A stretch of DNA of 64,000 nt from Pelomonas sp. BJYL3 (GCF_027257975.1 NZ_JANZKX010000001.1:1116001-1180000); one strand, 5' to 3'. Shown: positions 34,931-46,558, counted from the stretch's first letter. Notes: a model not told the origin generated them from the sequence alone. Program-made: numbers and translations.

Positions 34931-35710
34931 TCAACGCCCCGCTGCCCGGGCCTGTGCGGCACGGTCCTGCAGGGTCTTGAGCTCGCCCGAGCTGCGCAGC
35001 GCCTCGAAGGCCGCGGCAAAGCGCTGGAACAGCGCCTCGTTGACCTGGCGGTTGAAGGCGAAATAGCAGCCATAGCCCTTCTGCAGCACGTGAGCCACCA
35101 TCAGCTGGCCCGCGTCCAGGCCCAGGCGGGCCGCCTGGTGCTGGTAAGGCAGGGACAGGCCCGCGACCATGTCCAGGTGACCGGCGTAGAGCATGCGCGT
35201 GGAGGTCTCGCTGCCGGGGGTCTGGTAGATGCTGCGCTCCGGCATGCCGGCCTCGCGCACCATCTTGCCGGCGGGCGAGCCCTTGATCACGCCGATGCGC
35301 AGGGCCCGGGCGTCCGGCGCATGGGGGCTGAAGTCCACGCCGCTGCTGCGCAGCGTCATCACCACCAGATCGCAGTCGTCCAGCGGCCCGACCCAGCGGT
35401 ACAGCGGCTCGCGGGCCGGCGTGCGCACGACGACGTAGAGAAAGCTGTTGGGCAGGTCCTCCACCGTCTTCAGGCCGCGGGCGAAGGGCTGGATGCTGCG
35501 CTGCACGCGCAGCCCGCTCTGCGCGGCCACGCGGTCCAGGACCTCGTTGGCCAGGCCGACAAAACGCCCGCGCTCGAGATAGGTGAAGGGCGGCACATCC
35601 TCGGTGATGCCCAGGAGATCACCGGCCCGCGCGGCCGGGATCGCGCCAGGCATCAGCGCCGCGGCTGACGCCAGCGCAGCGAGGCTCCGACGCCATGCAG
35701 GGACTTCCAT
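34931..35710 (-). CDS. periplasmic solute-binding protein (family 3-like)
   Basis: The 259-residue protein has a signal peptide (ending ARAG, about 29-32), then LGITEDVPPFTYLERGRFVGLANEVLDRVAAQSGL, the start of an SBP_bac_3-type fold. VGLANEV, a middle TLRSSGVDFSPHAPDARALRIGVIKG and LDMVAGLSLPYQ follow. No ABC permease or ATPase is near, so it may feed a remote transporter or act in sensing. GGGAGG sits five bases before ATG 35710; another ATG lies one codon upstream. It is convergent with the helical-protein gene. Confidence 0.8.
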   Translation of the reverse strand: MEVPAWRRSLAALASAAALMPGAIPAARAGDLLGITEDVPPFTYLERGRFVGLANEVLDRVAAQSGLRVQRSIQPFARGLKTVEDLPNSFLYVVVRTPAREPLYRWVGPLDDCDLVVMTLRSSGVDFSPHAPDARALRIGVIKGSPAGKMVREAGMPERSIYQTPGSETSTRMLYAGHLDMVAGLSLPYQHQAARLGLDAGQLMVAHVLQKGYGCYFAFNRQVNEALFQRFAAAFEALRSSGELKTLQDRAAQARAAGR

Positions 35711-35827
35711 CATTGCCTCCCGGACGTCCGCACGCGCCCACGGGGCCGCATTGGGCGTCAGCGGACGCCTGCGGTCAAGCGCGGGACTGCCCCAGTGGCC
35801 GGCCCGCGGCACGTGGCGCCTGAGCCC

Positions 35828-36739
35828 TCAGCCCTGGCGCTTGGCCAGCAGCGCGCGCGCCACGCGCGAGACCGGCGGGCGGCCCAGCTGCTCGGAGATG
35901 TAGGCGCCAGCGTCGACCAGCTTGTCCAGATCGATGCCGGTCTCGATGCCCAGGCCATGGAGCAGGAAGACCACGTCCTCGGTGGCCACATTGCCCGTGG
36001 CGCCCTTGGCATAGGGGCAGCCGCCCAGGCCCGCCACGCTGCTGTCGAAGGTGTGGATGCCCATCTCCAGGCAGGCGTAGATGTTGGACAGGGCCTGGCC
36101 GTAGGTGTCGTGGAAATGGCCACTGACCTCGTGCAGTGGGTAGTGCTTCAGCGCCCGCTCCATCGCAGCCTGCACCCGCCGGGGCGTGCCCACGCCGATG
36201 GTGTCGGCCACGCCGAGGTGGTCCACGCCGATGTCCTTCATCAGCTGCACGACGCGCTCGACCTGGTCCGGCGAGATCTCGCCCTCGTAGGGGCAGCCCA
36301 GCGCGCAGGACAGGGCGCCGCGCACCTTGAGCCCGGCCGCATGCGCGGCTTCCACCACAGGCGCGAAGCGCTCGATGCTCTCGGCCACGCTGCAGTTGAT
36401 GTTCTTCTGGCTGAAGGCCTCGGAGGCCGCGCCGAAGACCACGATCTCGTCGGGCTTCGTGGGCAGCGCCGCTTCCAGGCCCTTCATGTTCGGCGTCAGC
36501 ACGCTGTAGCGCACGCCGGGGCGGCGCTCGATGGCGGCCATCACCGCCGTGTTGTCGCCCATCTGCGGCACCCACTTGGGGCTGACGAAGCTGGTGACCT
36601 CGATGTTCTTCAGGCCGGCGTCCTGCAGCATCGAGACCAGACGGGCCTTGTGCTCGGTGGCGACGGGCTGCTTCTCGTTCTGCAGGCCGTCGCGGGGGCC
36701 CACATCGACGAGGGTGACACGGTGAGGCAGGGTGCTCAT
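35828..36739 (-). CDS. liuE: hydroxymethylglutaryl-CoA lyase
   Basis: The 303-residue TIM-barrel enzyme cleaves HMG-CoA to acetyl-CoA and acetoacetate, the last step of leucine breakdown. It shows TLVDVGPRDGLQNE, FVSPKWVPQMGD, the HxH metal site (SGHFHDTYGQALSN) and the SVAGLGGCPYAKGATGNVATED signature with catalytic Cys. AAGGAG precedes the ATG. It lies 19 bases after the biotin carboxylase subunit gene and is the last gene of the minus-strand liu/bio block. Confidence 0.95.
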   Translation of the reverse strand: MSTLPHRVTLVDVGPRDGLQNEKQPVATEHKARLVSMLQDAGLKNIEVTSFVSPKWVPQMGDNTAVMAAIERRPGVRYSVLTPNMKGLEAALPTKPDEIVVFGAASEAFSQKNINCSVAESIERFAPVVEAAHAAGLKVRGALSCALGCPYEGEISPDQVERVVQLMKDIGVDHLGVADTIGVGTPRRVQAAMERALKHYPLHEVSGHFHDTYGQALSNIYACLEMGIHTFDSSVAGLGGCPYAKGATGNVATEDVVFLLHGLGIETGIDLDKLVDAGAYISEQLGRPPVSRVARALLAKRQG

Positions 36740-36758
36740 GAAGGACTCCTTTGCAGAC

Positions 36759-38759
<2,001 letters not shown>

Positions 38760-38904
38760 GGCGGTGACTCCGGTTTTCTTTTGATCAGCGGGCGGCCGGT
38801 AAGCCGCAGTGTGCATCTGAAGGGCTGGATGGCCTCTTGGATCCAAAGACTCAGTTCGAGTGGCAGAACGGCTTGCAAAGCGCTGACTTGAGTCCAGCGG
38901 CGCC

Positions 38905-38975
38905 CGAGGATCCGGCTTTGCCGGGCCTGCGGGCTCAGCCCCTTCGTGGGGCCGGCGAAGCCGGTAGGGGGAGGG
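38905..38975 (-). repeat. dispersed 3'-end hairpin repeat, copy B
   Basis: On the minus strand the element begins CCCTCCCCCTACCGGCTTCG directly after the bioB stop and ends GGATCCTCGGGCG. It holds CCGGCTTCGCCGG and the near-inverse CCGGCAAAGCCGG around CCCCACGAAGGGG. It matches copy A through most of its length. It lies between bioB and liuD inside the putative operon. Confidence 0.75.
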
Positions 38976-40076
38976 TCAAGCCGCGGCGCTGCAGCCGCGC
39001 AGGGTGCCGACAGGGGCCGGCTCCGCGGCATTGAGGCGGATCTTGGCTTCCTTGCCGTGGCCCTCGGACAGCTCGGCCTCGGTCGCGCAGTGCATGCCCA
39101 GGCGGTCCAGCAGCGCGCGGTCCTTCTCGGCCTGCGGGTTGGAGGTGGTCAGGAGCTTGTCGCCGTAGAACATGCTGTTGGCGCCAGCCAGGAAGCACAG
39201 GGCCTGCAGGCTCTCCGGCATCTCCTCGCGGCCGGCCGACAGGCGGACCATGGCGCGCGGCATGATGATGCGGGCCACGGCGATGGTGCGCACGAACTCG
39301 AAGGGATCGAGCTGGGCCGTGCCCGACAGCGGCGTGCCCTCGACCTGCACCAGGTTGTTGATGGGCACGGACTCCGGATACGGGTCCAGATTGGCCAGCT
39401 GCACCAGCAGGCCGGCACGCTCGCGGCGCGTCTCGCCCAGGCCGACGATGCCGCCGGAGCAGACCTTCAGGCCCTGCGCGCGCACACGCTCCAGCGTGTC
39501 CAGGCGGTCCTGGTAGGTGCGGGTGGTGATGATCTGGCCATAGAACTCGGGCGAGGTGTCGAGGTTGTGGTTGTAGTAGTCGAGGCCCGCACTCTTCAGC
39601 TTCTCGGCCTGGCCATCCGCCAGCATGCCGGCGGTGAGGCAGGTCTCCAGCCCCAAGGCCTTGACCTCGCTGATCATCTCGCCGATCGCCTCGATGTGGC
39701 GCTCCTTGGGCGAGCGCCAGGCGGCGCCCATGCAGAAGCGGGTCGCGCCGTTGGCCTTGGCGGCGCGGGCAGCTTCCATCACCTCCTGCAGTGGGATCAG
39801 CTTCTCGGCCTTGAGGCCGGTGTCGAAGTGGGCCGACTGCGGGCAGTAGGCGCAGTCCTCCTCGCAGCCGCCGGTCTTGATGGACAGCAGCGTCGAGAGC
39901 TGGATCGCGTTGGCATCGAAGTGCTCGCGGTGCACCTGCTGGGCGCGGAAGAGCAGGTCGTTGAAGGGCAGCTCGAAGAGCGCCGCGACCTCGTTGACCG
40001 TCCAGGGCTTGGCGTTGCGGCGCTCGGCGTCGGTGGTGGGCGTCAGCGACTGGATCTGGTTGGTGGTCTGGGTCAT
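38976..40076 (-). CDS. bioB: biotin synthase
   Basis: The 366-residue radical SAM enzyme inserts sulfur into dethiobiotin. The cluster ligands Cys71, Cys75 and Cys78 are in [56 protein letters not shown] and [15 protein letters not shown] are standard BioB segments. ATG 40076 is the natural start two bases after the bioD stop; the longer frame to 40193 lies inside bioD. It is the last bio gene before the liuD gene. Confidence 0.97.
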   Translation of the reverse strand: MTQTTNQIQSLTPTTDAERRNAKPWTVNEVAALFELPFNDLLFRAQQVHREHFDANAIQLSTLLSIKTGGCEEDCAYCPQSAHFDTGLKAEKLIPLQEVMEAARAAKANGATRFCMGAAWRSPKERHIEAIGEMISEVKALGLETCLTAGMLADGQAEKLKSAGLDYYNHNLDTSPEFYGQIITTRTYQDRLDTLERVRAQGLKVCSGGIVGLGETRRERAGLLVQLANLDPYPESVPINNLVQVEGTPLSGTAQLDPFEFVRTIAVARIIMPRAMVRLSAGREEMPESLQALCFLAGANSMFYGDKLLTTSNPQAEKDRALLDRLGMHCATEAELSEGHGKEAKIRLNAAEPAPVGTLRGCSAAA

Positions 40077-40078
40077 GG

Positions 40079-40801
40079 TCAGGGTTCCTGGACTTGCCGC
40101 ACAGCCTGCAGCAGGGCCGCTGGCGTCAGCGAGAAATGCGCGGCGACGGCCGCGGGAGAAGGATCGGGAAGGCGGGGCACGTGGCCCCAGCAAGGCGCCC
40201 CAAGGCGGGCGGCCAGCGCGGCGACATTGTCGGCCACATGCGGCTGATGCGGATCGGCCGTGTTGGCCACCCAGCCGGCCAGGCGCAGGCCGCGGGCGCG
40301 GACGGCCTCGGCCGTCAGCAGCGCGTGGTTGATGCAGCCCAGGCGCAGGCCCACGACCAGCAGCACGGGCAGGGCGAGGTCCACGGCGAGGTCGGCGGTG
40401 TCGTAGGCGTCGTTGAGGGGCACGCGGAAGCCGCCCACGCCTTCGACCAGGGCCAGCTCGCCGAGCCGTGCGCTGGCGCGGATGGCAGCCAGCAGCGGTT
40501 CGCGGTCCAGCGTCTTGCCTTCGAGACGTGCCGCGATGTGCGGCGCGCAGGGCTCACGGAACTGCACGGGGCCCACCTGCGCGGGCGTCAGGCCCAGGCG
40601 TTGGGCGGCGTGCAGCTGCTGCACATCCTCGTTGACCCACTGGCCTTGCGCGTCCTGCACCTGGCCCGCGGCCAGGGACTTCACCGGCACCACGCGCGCA
40701 CCGGCCTCGGCCAGGGCGTGGGTGAGCCCCGCGGTGATGCAGGTCTTGCCGATCTCGGTGTCGGTGCCGGTGATGAACAGGCCCTGGAAGCGGACGCTCA
40801 T
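40079..40801 (-). CDS. bioD: dethiobiotin synthetase
   Basis: The 240-residue ATP-dependent enzyme closes the ureido ring of biotin. The P-loop is GTDTEIGKT (12-20), and [28 protein letters not shown] and [13 protein letters not shown] are typical of BioD. Its ATG overlaps the bioF stop by four bases, showing translational coupling, and its stop is two bases from bioB. Confidence 0.95.
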   Translation of the reverse strand: MSVRFQGLFITGTDTEIGKTCITAGLTHALAEAGARVVPVKSLAAGQVQDAQGQWVNEDVQQLHAAQRLGLTPAQVGPVQFREPCAPHIAARLEGKTLDREPLLAAIRASARLGELALVEGVGGFRVPLNDAYDTADLAVDLALPVLLVVGLRLGCINHALLTAEAVRARGLRLAGWVANTADPHQPHVADNVAALAARLGAPCWGHVPRLPDPSPAAVAAHFSLTPAALLQAVRQVQEP

Positions 40802-42027
40802 GCCGCCGCCCTTTCCATGTCGGCCGCTGCAGTTTCGAGCGCGGCCAGCAGGCGATCGACGTCGGCCGCGGTATGCGTCGCGCACAGCGTGATGCGCAGG
40901 CGCGCCTCGCCCACGGCGACGGTCGGCGGACGGATGCCGGGCACCCGCAGGCCTTCGCGCTCCAGGCGCGCGGCCAGCTGCATCACCTCGGCGTTGCCGC
41001 CCACGATCAGCGGGCGCACGGGTGTCTCGCTGGGCGCCAGGCGCCAGGGCAGGCCGCGGTGGCGCTTGAGCAGGGCCTTGATGCCCTGGGCCAGCTGCTG
41101 CTGCAGGGCCTTCAGGTGCTCACGGCGCGCCTGGCCGATCTCGCTCTCGATGAGGTCGAAGCTGGTCAGCAGCGCATGCTCCACGGCGGGCGGCGAGGCG
41201 GTCGAGAAGATGTAGTTGCGCGCCGCCTGCAGCAGGTACTCGGTGATGGTCTCGTGAGCGACGACGAAGGCGCCGGCCAGGCCCGCGGCCTTGCCCAGGG
41301 TGCCGACGAGGATCAGGCGCTCGCTGCGCAGGTCGAAGTGCTCCAGCGAGCCCCGGCCCTTCGCACCCAGCACGCCGAAGCCATGGGCGTCATCGACGAT
41401 CAGCCAGGCGTCGAACTCCTCGGCCAGTGCCAGCAGCGCGGGCAGCGGGGCGATGTCGCCGTCCATGCTGAAGACGGCATCGGTGACGATCAGCTTGACC
41501 TTGGCCGTGCTGGCCGCCAGCAGGTCGCGCAGGCCGGCGACATCGGCATGGCCGTAGCGCGTGGTCCTGGCGCGGGCCAGGCGCGTGCCGTCGATCAGGG
41601 AGGCGTGGTTGAGGCTCTCGGAGAAGATCTCTGCCTCGACGTCGCCCAGCGCCGTCACCACGGCCAGATTGGCCATGTAGCCGGTGCAGAAGCCCAGCGC
41701 GCGAGCGTGGGGGATGTGGGGCGAGAACCAGTCGGCCAGGGTGTCGGTCACGCGCTTGTGCGCGACCGAATGGCCGCTGACCAGGGGCGAGGCCCCGCTG
41801 CCGCCGCCATAGAGCCGCGCGCCTTCGGCCAGGGCCTCGGCAATGCGCGGATGGGCGGCCAGGCCCAGGTAGTCATTGCTGCAGAACATCAGCAGCTCGC
41901 GGGCAATGCCATCGGCGCCGCGCACGGTCTGGTGCGGCGCGGTGGGGCTTTCCGCCTCGCGCAGGAAACGGGTCAGGGACTGCGCTTCAATGGCGCGCAG
42001 CTTGGATTGCAGGTGATCAAGCAACAT
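40798..42027 (-). CDS. bioF: 8-amino-7-oxononanoate synthase
   Basis: The 409-residue PLP enzyme condenses pimeloyl-thioester with alanine. The PLP lysine is Lys246 in LVGTLGKAAGLAGAF; FCSNDYLGLAAHP, GSGASPLVSGHS, SESLNHASLIDG and DDAHGFGVLG are hallmarks. It overlaps bioA by 11 bases upstream and bioD by four downstream, so the bio genes read as one operon. Confidence 0.95.
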   Translation of the reverse strand: MLLDHLQSKLRAIEAQSLTRFLREAESPTAPHQTVRGADGIARELLMFCSNDYLGLAAHPRIAEALAEGARLYGGGSGASPLVSGHSVAHKRVTDTLADWFSPHIPHARALGFCTGYMANLAVVTALGDVEAEIFSESLNHASLIDGTRLARARTTRYGHADVAGLRDLLAASTAKVKLIVTDAVFSMDGDIAPLPALLALAEEFDAWLIVDDAHGFGVLGAKGRGSLEHFDLRSERLILVGTLGKAAGLAGAFVVAHETITEYLLQAARNYIFSTASPPAVEHALLTSFDLIESEIGQARREHLKALQQQLAQGIKALLKRHRGLPWRLAPSETPVRPLIVGGNAEVMQLAARLEREGLRVPGIRPPTVAVGEARLRITLCATHTAADVDRLLAALETAAADMERAAA

Positions 42028-43429
42028 CGGATTCAGGGAAGAGATCGGCCAGGGTGCGACGCACCGCCTCCGCCAGCCAGCGCGCCACGGAGGCGTCGAT
42101 CAGGTAGGGCGGCATCAGGTAGACCGTGCGGCCAATGGGGCGGATCAGCAGCTCATGCCGCCGCGCGGCCAGGTGGAAGGCCTCGGCAAAGCCCGCAGGC
42201 GCCTCCTCCACGTCAAAGGCCAGAATCATGCCCTGCTGGCGCAGATGGGCCACGCGCGCATGCTTCGCCAGCGGGGCAAAGGCCTCGGCCAATTGCGAAG
42301 CCTGTTCTGCGTTGTGCTGGAGCTGGCCGGCATCGAAGCGGTCCAGCACGGCGTTGGCCGCGGCGCAGGCAAGCGCATTGCCGGTGTAGGAGTGCGAATG
42401 CAGGAAGCCGCGGGTGACGTCCTCGGACCAGAAGGCGCGGTAGATGGCGTCGGTGGTGAGCACCAGCGACAAGGGCAGCGTGCCGGCGGTGATGCCCTTC
42501 GAGAGCAGGATGAAGTCAGGCCACCGGGACTGCTCGCCCCCACGCTCGCTCGCAAGCGAGCTGCTCCCCACGGGGGCTTCGCCAGCTTGGGACGGCCCGG
42601 CGCTGGCGAGCTCGCCGGCTGTCAGCGTGTGCTGCCACGCAAAGAACTGCCCCGTCCGCCCGCAGCCCACGGCGATCTCGTCGGCGATCAGGTGCACGCC
42701 GAATTCGCGGGTCATCGCCCGCACCTGGCGCAGGTAGTGCGGCGAATGCATCACCATGCCGGCCGCGCCCTGCACCAGGGGCTCGAGGATCACGGCGGCG
42801 ATGTGGGCATGGCGCTCGGCCAGCAGCGTGCGCAGCGCGGTCAGTGCCGCGGCCTCGTTGCCCAGGCGGCTGTCGGGCGAGTCCACGATGTGGGCGCGCA
42901 TCAGCAGGGGGTCGTAGGCATCGCGGAAGATGGCGACGTCGGTCACGGCCAGCGCACCGATGGTCTCGCCGTGGTAGCCGTTCCTGAGGCACACGAACTC
43001 GCGCTTCTCGGCCTGGCCCAGGTTGCGCCAGCTGTGGAAGCTCTGCTTCAGCGCGATCTCCACCGCGCTGGCGCCGTCGCTGCCGAAGAAGACGTGGCCC
43101 AGCGCGCCGCCCGTGCGTGCGCTCAGGCGCTCGGCCAGGCGGATGGCGGGCTCATGCGTGCAGCCAGCCAGCATCACGTGCGGCAGGGTGTCCAGCTGCT
43201 GCTTGATGGCGGCGTTGATGCCGGCGTCCGCATGACCGAAGAGGTTGACCCACCAGGAGCTGTTGGCGTCGAAGTAGCGCTGGCCGTCGAAGTCGAAGAG
43301 CCAGGCCCCCTCGCCACGGGCGATGGGCAGGGGCGGCACGCGCTCGGCGCGCGCCATCTGCGTGCAGGGGTGCCACACCGCGTCGAGGCTGCGGCGTTGC
43401 AAGGCGGCGGTGGAGCGGTCGTCAGCCAT
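42017..43429 (-). CDS. bioA: adenosylmethionine-8-amino-7-oxononanoate aminotransferase with an in-frame insert
   Basis: The 470-residue class III aminotransferase converts KAPA to DAPA using S-adenosylmethionine. The PLP lysine is Lys311 (LLSKGITAGTLPLSLVL), with WHPCTQM near the N-terminus and ADEIAVGCGRTG. Residues 267-303 (between FFAWQ and PDFILLSKG) hold about 33 extra residues rich in Gly, Ala, Ser and Pro where homologues have only a few. This insert is encoded by a palindrome-rich DNA segment. It stays in frame and the active-site motifs are intact. It begins 10 bases after the liuC stop. Confidence 0.93.
   Translation of the reverse strand: MADDRSTAALQRRSLDAVWHPCTQMARAERVPPLPIARGEGAWLFDFDGQRYFDANSSWWVNLFGHADAGINAAIKQQLDTLPHVMLAGCTHEPAIRLAERLSARTGGALGHVFFGSDGASAVEIALKQSFHSWRNLGQAEKREFVCLRNGYHGETIGALAVTDVAIFRDAYDPLLMRAHIVDSPDSRLGNEAAALTALRTLLAERHAHIAAVILEPLVQGAAGMVMHSPHYLRQVRAMTREFGVHLIADEIAVGCGRTGQFFAWQHTLTAGELASAGPSQAGEAPVGSSSLASERGGEQSRWPDFILLSKGITAGTLPLSLVLTTDAIYRAFWSEDVTRGFLHSHSYTGNALACAAANAVLDRFDAGQLQHNAEQASQLAEAFAPLAKHARVAHLRQQGMILAFDVEEAPAGFAEAFHLAARRHELLIRPIGRTVYLMPPYLIDASVARWLAEAVRRTLADLFPESDVA
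42521..42631 (-). repeat. palindromic repeat-like element inserted in frame inside bioA
   Basis: The segment holds GCTCGC-AA-GCGAGC (42548-42561), CCCCACGGGGG and GCCAGC...GCTGGC arms. It matches the style of Burkholderiales extragenic palindromic elements (CTGCTCCCCACGGGGGCTTC). It interrupts the conserved BioA coding region at a surface-loop position, adds about 33 codons and keeps the frame. Confidence 0.6.
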
Positions 43430-43438
43430 GGTCCGGGG

Positions 43439-44221
43439 TCAGGCGAGCCACGACGGCTTGGACTTGTTCAGGAAGCTCTGCACGCCTTCACGGCCCTCGG
43501 CGGACGCTCGGATGTCGGCGATGCGGCGCGCGGTGTCGTCGCGCAGCTGCGGCGTGATCTCATGATGGGCGACGTCCTGGACCAGCCGCTTGCAGGCGCG
43601 CACGGCGGCCGGGCCGTTGGCGCACAGCGCGTCGACCAGCGACTGCACCTTGGCGTCCAGCGTCTCGGGCGTGGCCAGCTCATGCACCAGACCCAGCCGG
43701 TGGGCCTCGGCGGCGCCGAAGCGCTCGGCGGTCACGAAGTAGCGGCGCGAGGCCTGCTCGCCCAGCGCACGCACGACGTACGGGCCGATGGTGGCCGGCA
43801 GCAGCCCCAGCTTGGCCTCGGACAGGCAGAAGCCCGCGCCCTCCACCGCCACGACCATGTCGCACACCGAAACCAGACCCACGCCGCCGGCGTAGACATC
43901 GCCCTGCACGCGGGCGATCACGGGCACGGGGCAGCTGTAGATCGTCCAGAGCATCTCGGCCAGGCGGCTGGCATCGGCGTGGTTCTCGTCCCAGCTATAG
44001 CCTGCCATGGCCTTCATCCAGTTGAGATCGGCCCCGGCGCAGAAGGCCTTGCCCTCGGCGGCGAGCACGATGGCGCGCAGGGCCAGGTCTTGCCCCAGCG
44101 TGGCGAAGGCCGCGGTCAGCTCGGCGATGACGCCCTCGTTGAAGGCGTTGCGCACATCGGGGCGGTTGAGGGTGACGCGCGCCACGTGGCCCTCGCGTTC
44201 GATCTTGAGCGTGCTCGTCAT
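43439..44221 (-). CDS. liuC: 3-methylglutaconyl-CoA hydratase (enoyl-CoA hydratase family)
   Basis: The 260-residue crotonase-fold enzyme hydrates methylglutaconyl-CoA to HMG-CoA. It shows LNRPDVRNAFNEGVIAEL, AFCAGADLNWMKAMAGYSWDEN, the oxyanion GDVYAGGVGLVSVCDMVVA and FCLSEAKLGLLPATIGPYV, a LiuC-type pattern. It lies 12 bases after vapC and 10 bases before bioA. The liuC assignment comes from motif and operon context; substrate specificity is not proven. Confidence 0.9.
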   Translation of the reverse strand: MTSTLKIEREGHVARVTLNRPDVRNAFNEGVIAELTAAFATLGQDLALRAIVLAAEGKAFCAGADLNWMKAMAGYSWDENHADASRLAEMLWTIYSCPVPVIARVQGDVYAGGVGLVSVCDMVVAVEGAGFCLSEAKLGLLPATIGPYVVRALGEQASRRYFVTAERFGAAEAHRLGLVHELATPETLDAKVQSLVDALCANGPAAVRACKRLVQDVAHHEITPQLRDDTARRIADIRASAEGREGVQSFLNKSKPSWLA

Positions 44222-44233
44222 GGGGTTCTCTCG

Positions 44234-44635
44234 TCAGTGCTTCCAGACCTTGAGGCCGCGGTGGACCTCCAGGGCGTCGAAGTCGCGGTCCTTGTGCAGC
44301 AGGGCGTAGTCGTTCTCGATGCAGAAGGTGGCCAGCAGGACGTCGATGGGGCTGCGCACCGTGTAGCCCTGGGCGCGCAGATTGCGGTAATGGTCGACAG
44401 CGGCCATGGCCAGCGCCTCGCCGCCGGTGGTCTCGACGGCCAGGCTCTGCATCAGCAGCGTGGCCTGGCGCAGTTCGCGCGGGTGGCGGAAGCCGCGCAG
44501 GACCTCGAACAGCACCAGGTCCGGCACCACGAGGCGCAGCTCGCCCTGCTCCAGCAGCGCGGACAGCTGATCGACGGCCGGGTGCGCGGCACCCGAGAAG
44601 AAGTCGATCCAGACGCTGGAATCAACGACGAGCAC
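44234..44635 (-). CDS. vapC: VapC-type PIN-domain toxin
   Basis: The 133-residue PIN-domain RNase has the acidic site residues in VVDSSVWIDFF, LVLFEVLRGFRH, SPIDVLLATFCIE and HKDRDFDAL. Start is GTG at 44635, supported by a GGGGGAG ribosome site; a longer frame to 44710 lies inside vapB. It overlaps vapB by 14 bases, as in many VapBC pairs, and cleaves RNA (often tRNA) when free of antitoxin. Confidence 0.92.
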   Translation of the reverse strand: MLVVDSSVWIDFFSGAAHPAVDQLSALLEQGELRLVVPDLVLFEVLRGFRHPRELRQATLLMQSLAVETTGGEALAMAAVDHYRNLRAQGYTVRSPIDVLLATFCIENDYALLHKDRDFDALEVHRGLKVWKH

Positions 44636-44876
44636 GGCGCTCCCCCGGAGCCGGTTCGTGGACGGCCAGCGGCGCGGACTCGGGCGCGGCGGCCCAGTCG
44701 ACGTCATCACCGCCTTCCCACTTGAGCTTGCCGCGCCACTTGAGCAGCTCGCGGTAGGCCGCCTGGCGCGCCAGCAGCTTCAGCCCGGCCTCGACCGCTT
44801 CCTTCTTGGTCTTGAAGGGGCCGGCCTGCAGGGCCTTCGCCATCAGCTCGTCATCGATCTCGATATTCGTGCGCAT
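44622..44876 (-). CDS. vapB: VapB-type antitoxin
   Basis: The 84-residue antitoxin has an N-terminal ribbon-helix-helix-like segment (MRTNIEIDDELMAKALQ) and FKTKKEAVEAGLKLLARQAAYRELLKWRGKLKWEGG, typical of the VapB family (pfam09957-like). The acidic/proline C-terminus would bind VapC. An inverted repeat (44877-44917) overlaps its upstream region and is a candidate autoregulatory operator. The pair sits inside the liu gene cluster. Confidence 0.88.
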   Translation of the reverse strand: MRTNIEIDDELMAKALQAGPFKTKKEAVEAGLKLLARQAAYRELLKWRGKLKWEGGDDVDWAAAPESAPLAVHEPAPGERRARR

Positions 44877-44917
44877 GATGTGTACGTTTTCCTGAAGGAG
44901 CACACATTGTATACATC
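44877..44917. promoter_or_regulatory. inverted repeat upstream of vapB (candidate VapBC operator)
   Basis: GATGTGTAC (44877-44885) and GTATACATC (44909-44917) are inverted repeats with eight of nine matches, 23 bases apart. They flank the vapB ribosome-binding region, and the right arm overlaps the liuB stop codon. VapBC complexes commonly bind such repeats. Confidence 0.5.
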
Positions 44918-46523
44918 ACATGCGGAAGACGCCGAACTTGGCGTCCGGGATGGGCGCGTTCAGCGAGGCGGAAAGACCCAGGGCCAGCACGCGGCGGGTG
45001 TCGGCCGGGTCGATGACGCCGTCGTCCCAGAGGCGGGCGCTGGCGTAGTAGGGGTGGCCCTGGTCCTCGTACTGCTGGCGGATGGGGGCCTTGAAGGCCT
45101 CTTCCTCGTCGGCGCTCCACTGGCCGCCCTTGGCCTCGATGCCGTCGCGCTTGACCGTGGCCAGCACGCTGGCCGCCTGCTCGCCGCCCATCACCGAAAT
45201 GCGGGCGTTGGGCCACATCCAGAGGAAGCGGGGCGAGTAGGCGCGGCCGCACATGCCGTAGTTCCCGGCGCCGAACGAGCCGCCGATGATCACGGTGAAC
45301 TTCGGCACGTTGGCGCAGGCCACGGCCGTCACCATCTTGGCGCCGGCGCGGGCGATGCCCTCGTTCTCGTACTTGCGGCCCACCATGAAGCCCGTGATGT
45401 TCTGCAGGAAGACCAGCGGGATCTTGCGCTGGCAGCACAGCTCGATGAAGTGCGCGCCCTTGTTGGCGCTCTCGGCGAAGAGGATGCCGTTGTTGGCCAC
45501 GATGCCCACGGGCATGCCCTCGATGTGGGCAAAGCCGCAGACCAGGGTGTTGCCGTAGCGGGCCTTGAACTCGTCGAAGGCGGAGCCGTCCACGATGCGG
45601 GCGATGACCTCGCGCACGTCGAAGGGCTTGCGGGTGTCCGTGGGGATCACGCCGTGCAGCTCGGCCGGGTCGAACAGCGGGGCCTGGGGCGCCTGCAGAC
45701 GCAGGGGCTGGGGCTTGGTGCGGTTCAGGCTGGCGACCACGTTGCGGGCCAGGGCCAGGGCGTGGGTGTCGTTTTCGGCCAGGTGGTCGGCCACGCCGGA
45801 GAGGCGGGTGTGGACGTCGCCGCCGCCCAGGTCCTCAGCGCTCACCACCTCGCCGGTGGCAGCCTTCACCAGGGGCGGGCCGCCCAGGAAGATGGTGCCC
45901 TGGTTCTTGACGATGATGGTCTCGTCGCTCATGGCCGGCACATAGGCGCCGCCGGCGGTGCAGGAGCCCATCACCACGGCGATCTGCGGGATGCCCTGGG
46001 CCGAGAGATTGGCCTGGTTGTAGAAGATGCGGCCGAAGTGGTCGCGGTCCGGGAAGACCTCGTCCTGGTTGGGCAGGTTGGCGCCGCCGGAGTCCACCAG
46101 GTAGACGCAAGGCAGCTTGTTCTGCTCGGCGATCTCCTGGGCGCGCAGGTGCTTCTTGACGGTGACGGGGTAGTAGGTACCGCCCTTGACCGTGGCGTCA
46201 TTGCAGACGATCACGCACTCCACGCCGTTGACGCGGCCGATGCCGGCGATCATGCCGCCGCCCGGCGCGGCGTTGTCGTACATATTCAGGCCGGCCAGGG
46301 GCGCGATCTCCAGGAAGGGCGTGCCGGGGTCCAGCAGCATCTCCACGCGGTCGCGCGGCAGCAGCTTGCCGCGGGCCGTGTGCTTGGCGCGGGCCGCCTC
46401 GCCGCCACCCTCGGCGATCTTGGCCAGGCGGGCGTTGAGGTCGGCGATCAAGGCCTGCATGGCCTCGGCATTGGCCTTGAAATCGGCGGAGCGCGCGTTG
46501 AGCTTGCTGTGCAGCACGGACAT
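44916..46523 (-). CDS. liuB: methylcrotonyl-CoA carboxylase carboxyltransferase subunit
   Basis: The 535-residue protein begins [20 protein letters not shown] and has the carboxyltransferase folds with [74 protein letters not shown] and [21 protein letters not shown]. It pairs with the biotinylated LiuD. AGGAGA precedes the ATG, and it is the first gene of the minus-strand block, divergent from a TetR regulator. Palindromes lie just upstream. Confidence 0.95.
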   Translation of the reverse strand: MSVLHSKLNARSADFKANAEAMQALIADLNARLAKIAEGGGEAARAKHTARGKLLPRDRVEMLLDPGTPFLEIAPLAGLNMYDNAAPGGGMIAGIGRVNGVECVIVCNDATVKGGTYYPVTVKKHLRAQEIAEQNKLPCVYLVDSGGANLPNQDEVFPDRDHFGRIFYNQANLSAQGIPQIAVVMGSCTAGGAYVPAMSDETIIVKNQGTIFLGGPPLVKAATGEVVSAEDLGGGDVHTRLSGVADHLAENDTHALALARNVVASLNRTKPQPLRLQAPQAPLFDPAELHGVIPTDTRKPFDVREVIARIVDGSAFDEFKARYGNTLVCGFAHIEGMPVGIVANNGILFAESANKGAHFIELCCQRKIPLVFLQNITGFMVGRKYENEGIARAGAKMVTAVACANVPKFTVIIGGSFGAGNYGMCGRAYSPRFLWMWPNARISVMGGEQAASVLATVKRDGIEAKGGQWSADEEEAFKAPIRQQYEDQGHPYYASARLWDDGVIDPADTRRVLALGLSASLNAPIPDAKFGVFRM

Positions 46524-46558
46524 GGTGTCTCCTGGCGGGCGGGGTGCGGAGCCTGATC

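Noticed and set aside
42017..43429. Frameshift or pseudogene in bioA
   Set aside because: The extra segment keeps the frame and the conserved active-site motifs on both sides, so it is an in-frame insertion rather than a break.
44635..44710. Longer VapC start
   Set aside because: The upstream residues are inside vapB and lack PIN features; GTG 44635 has a strong ribosome site.
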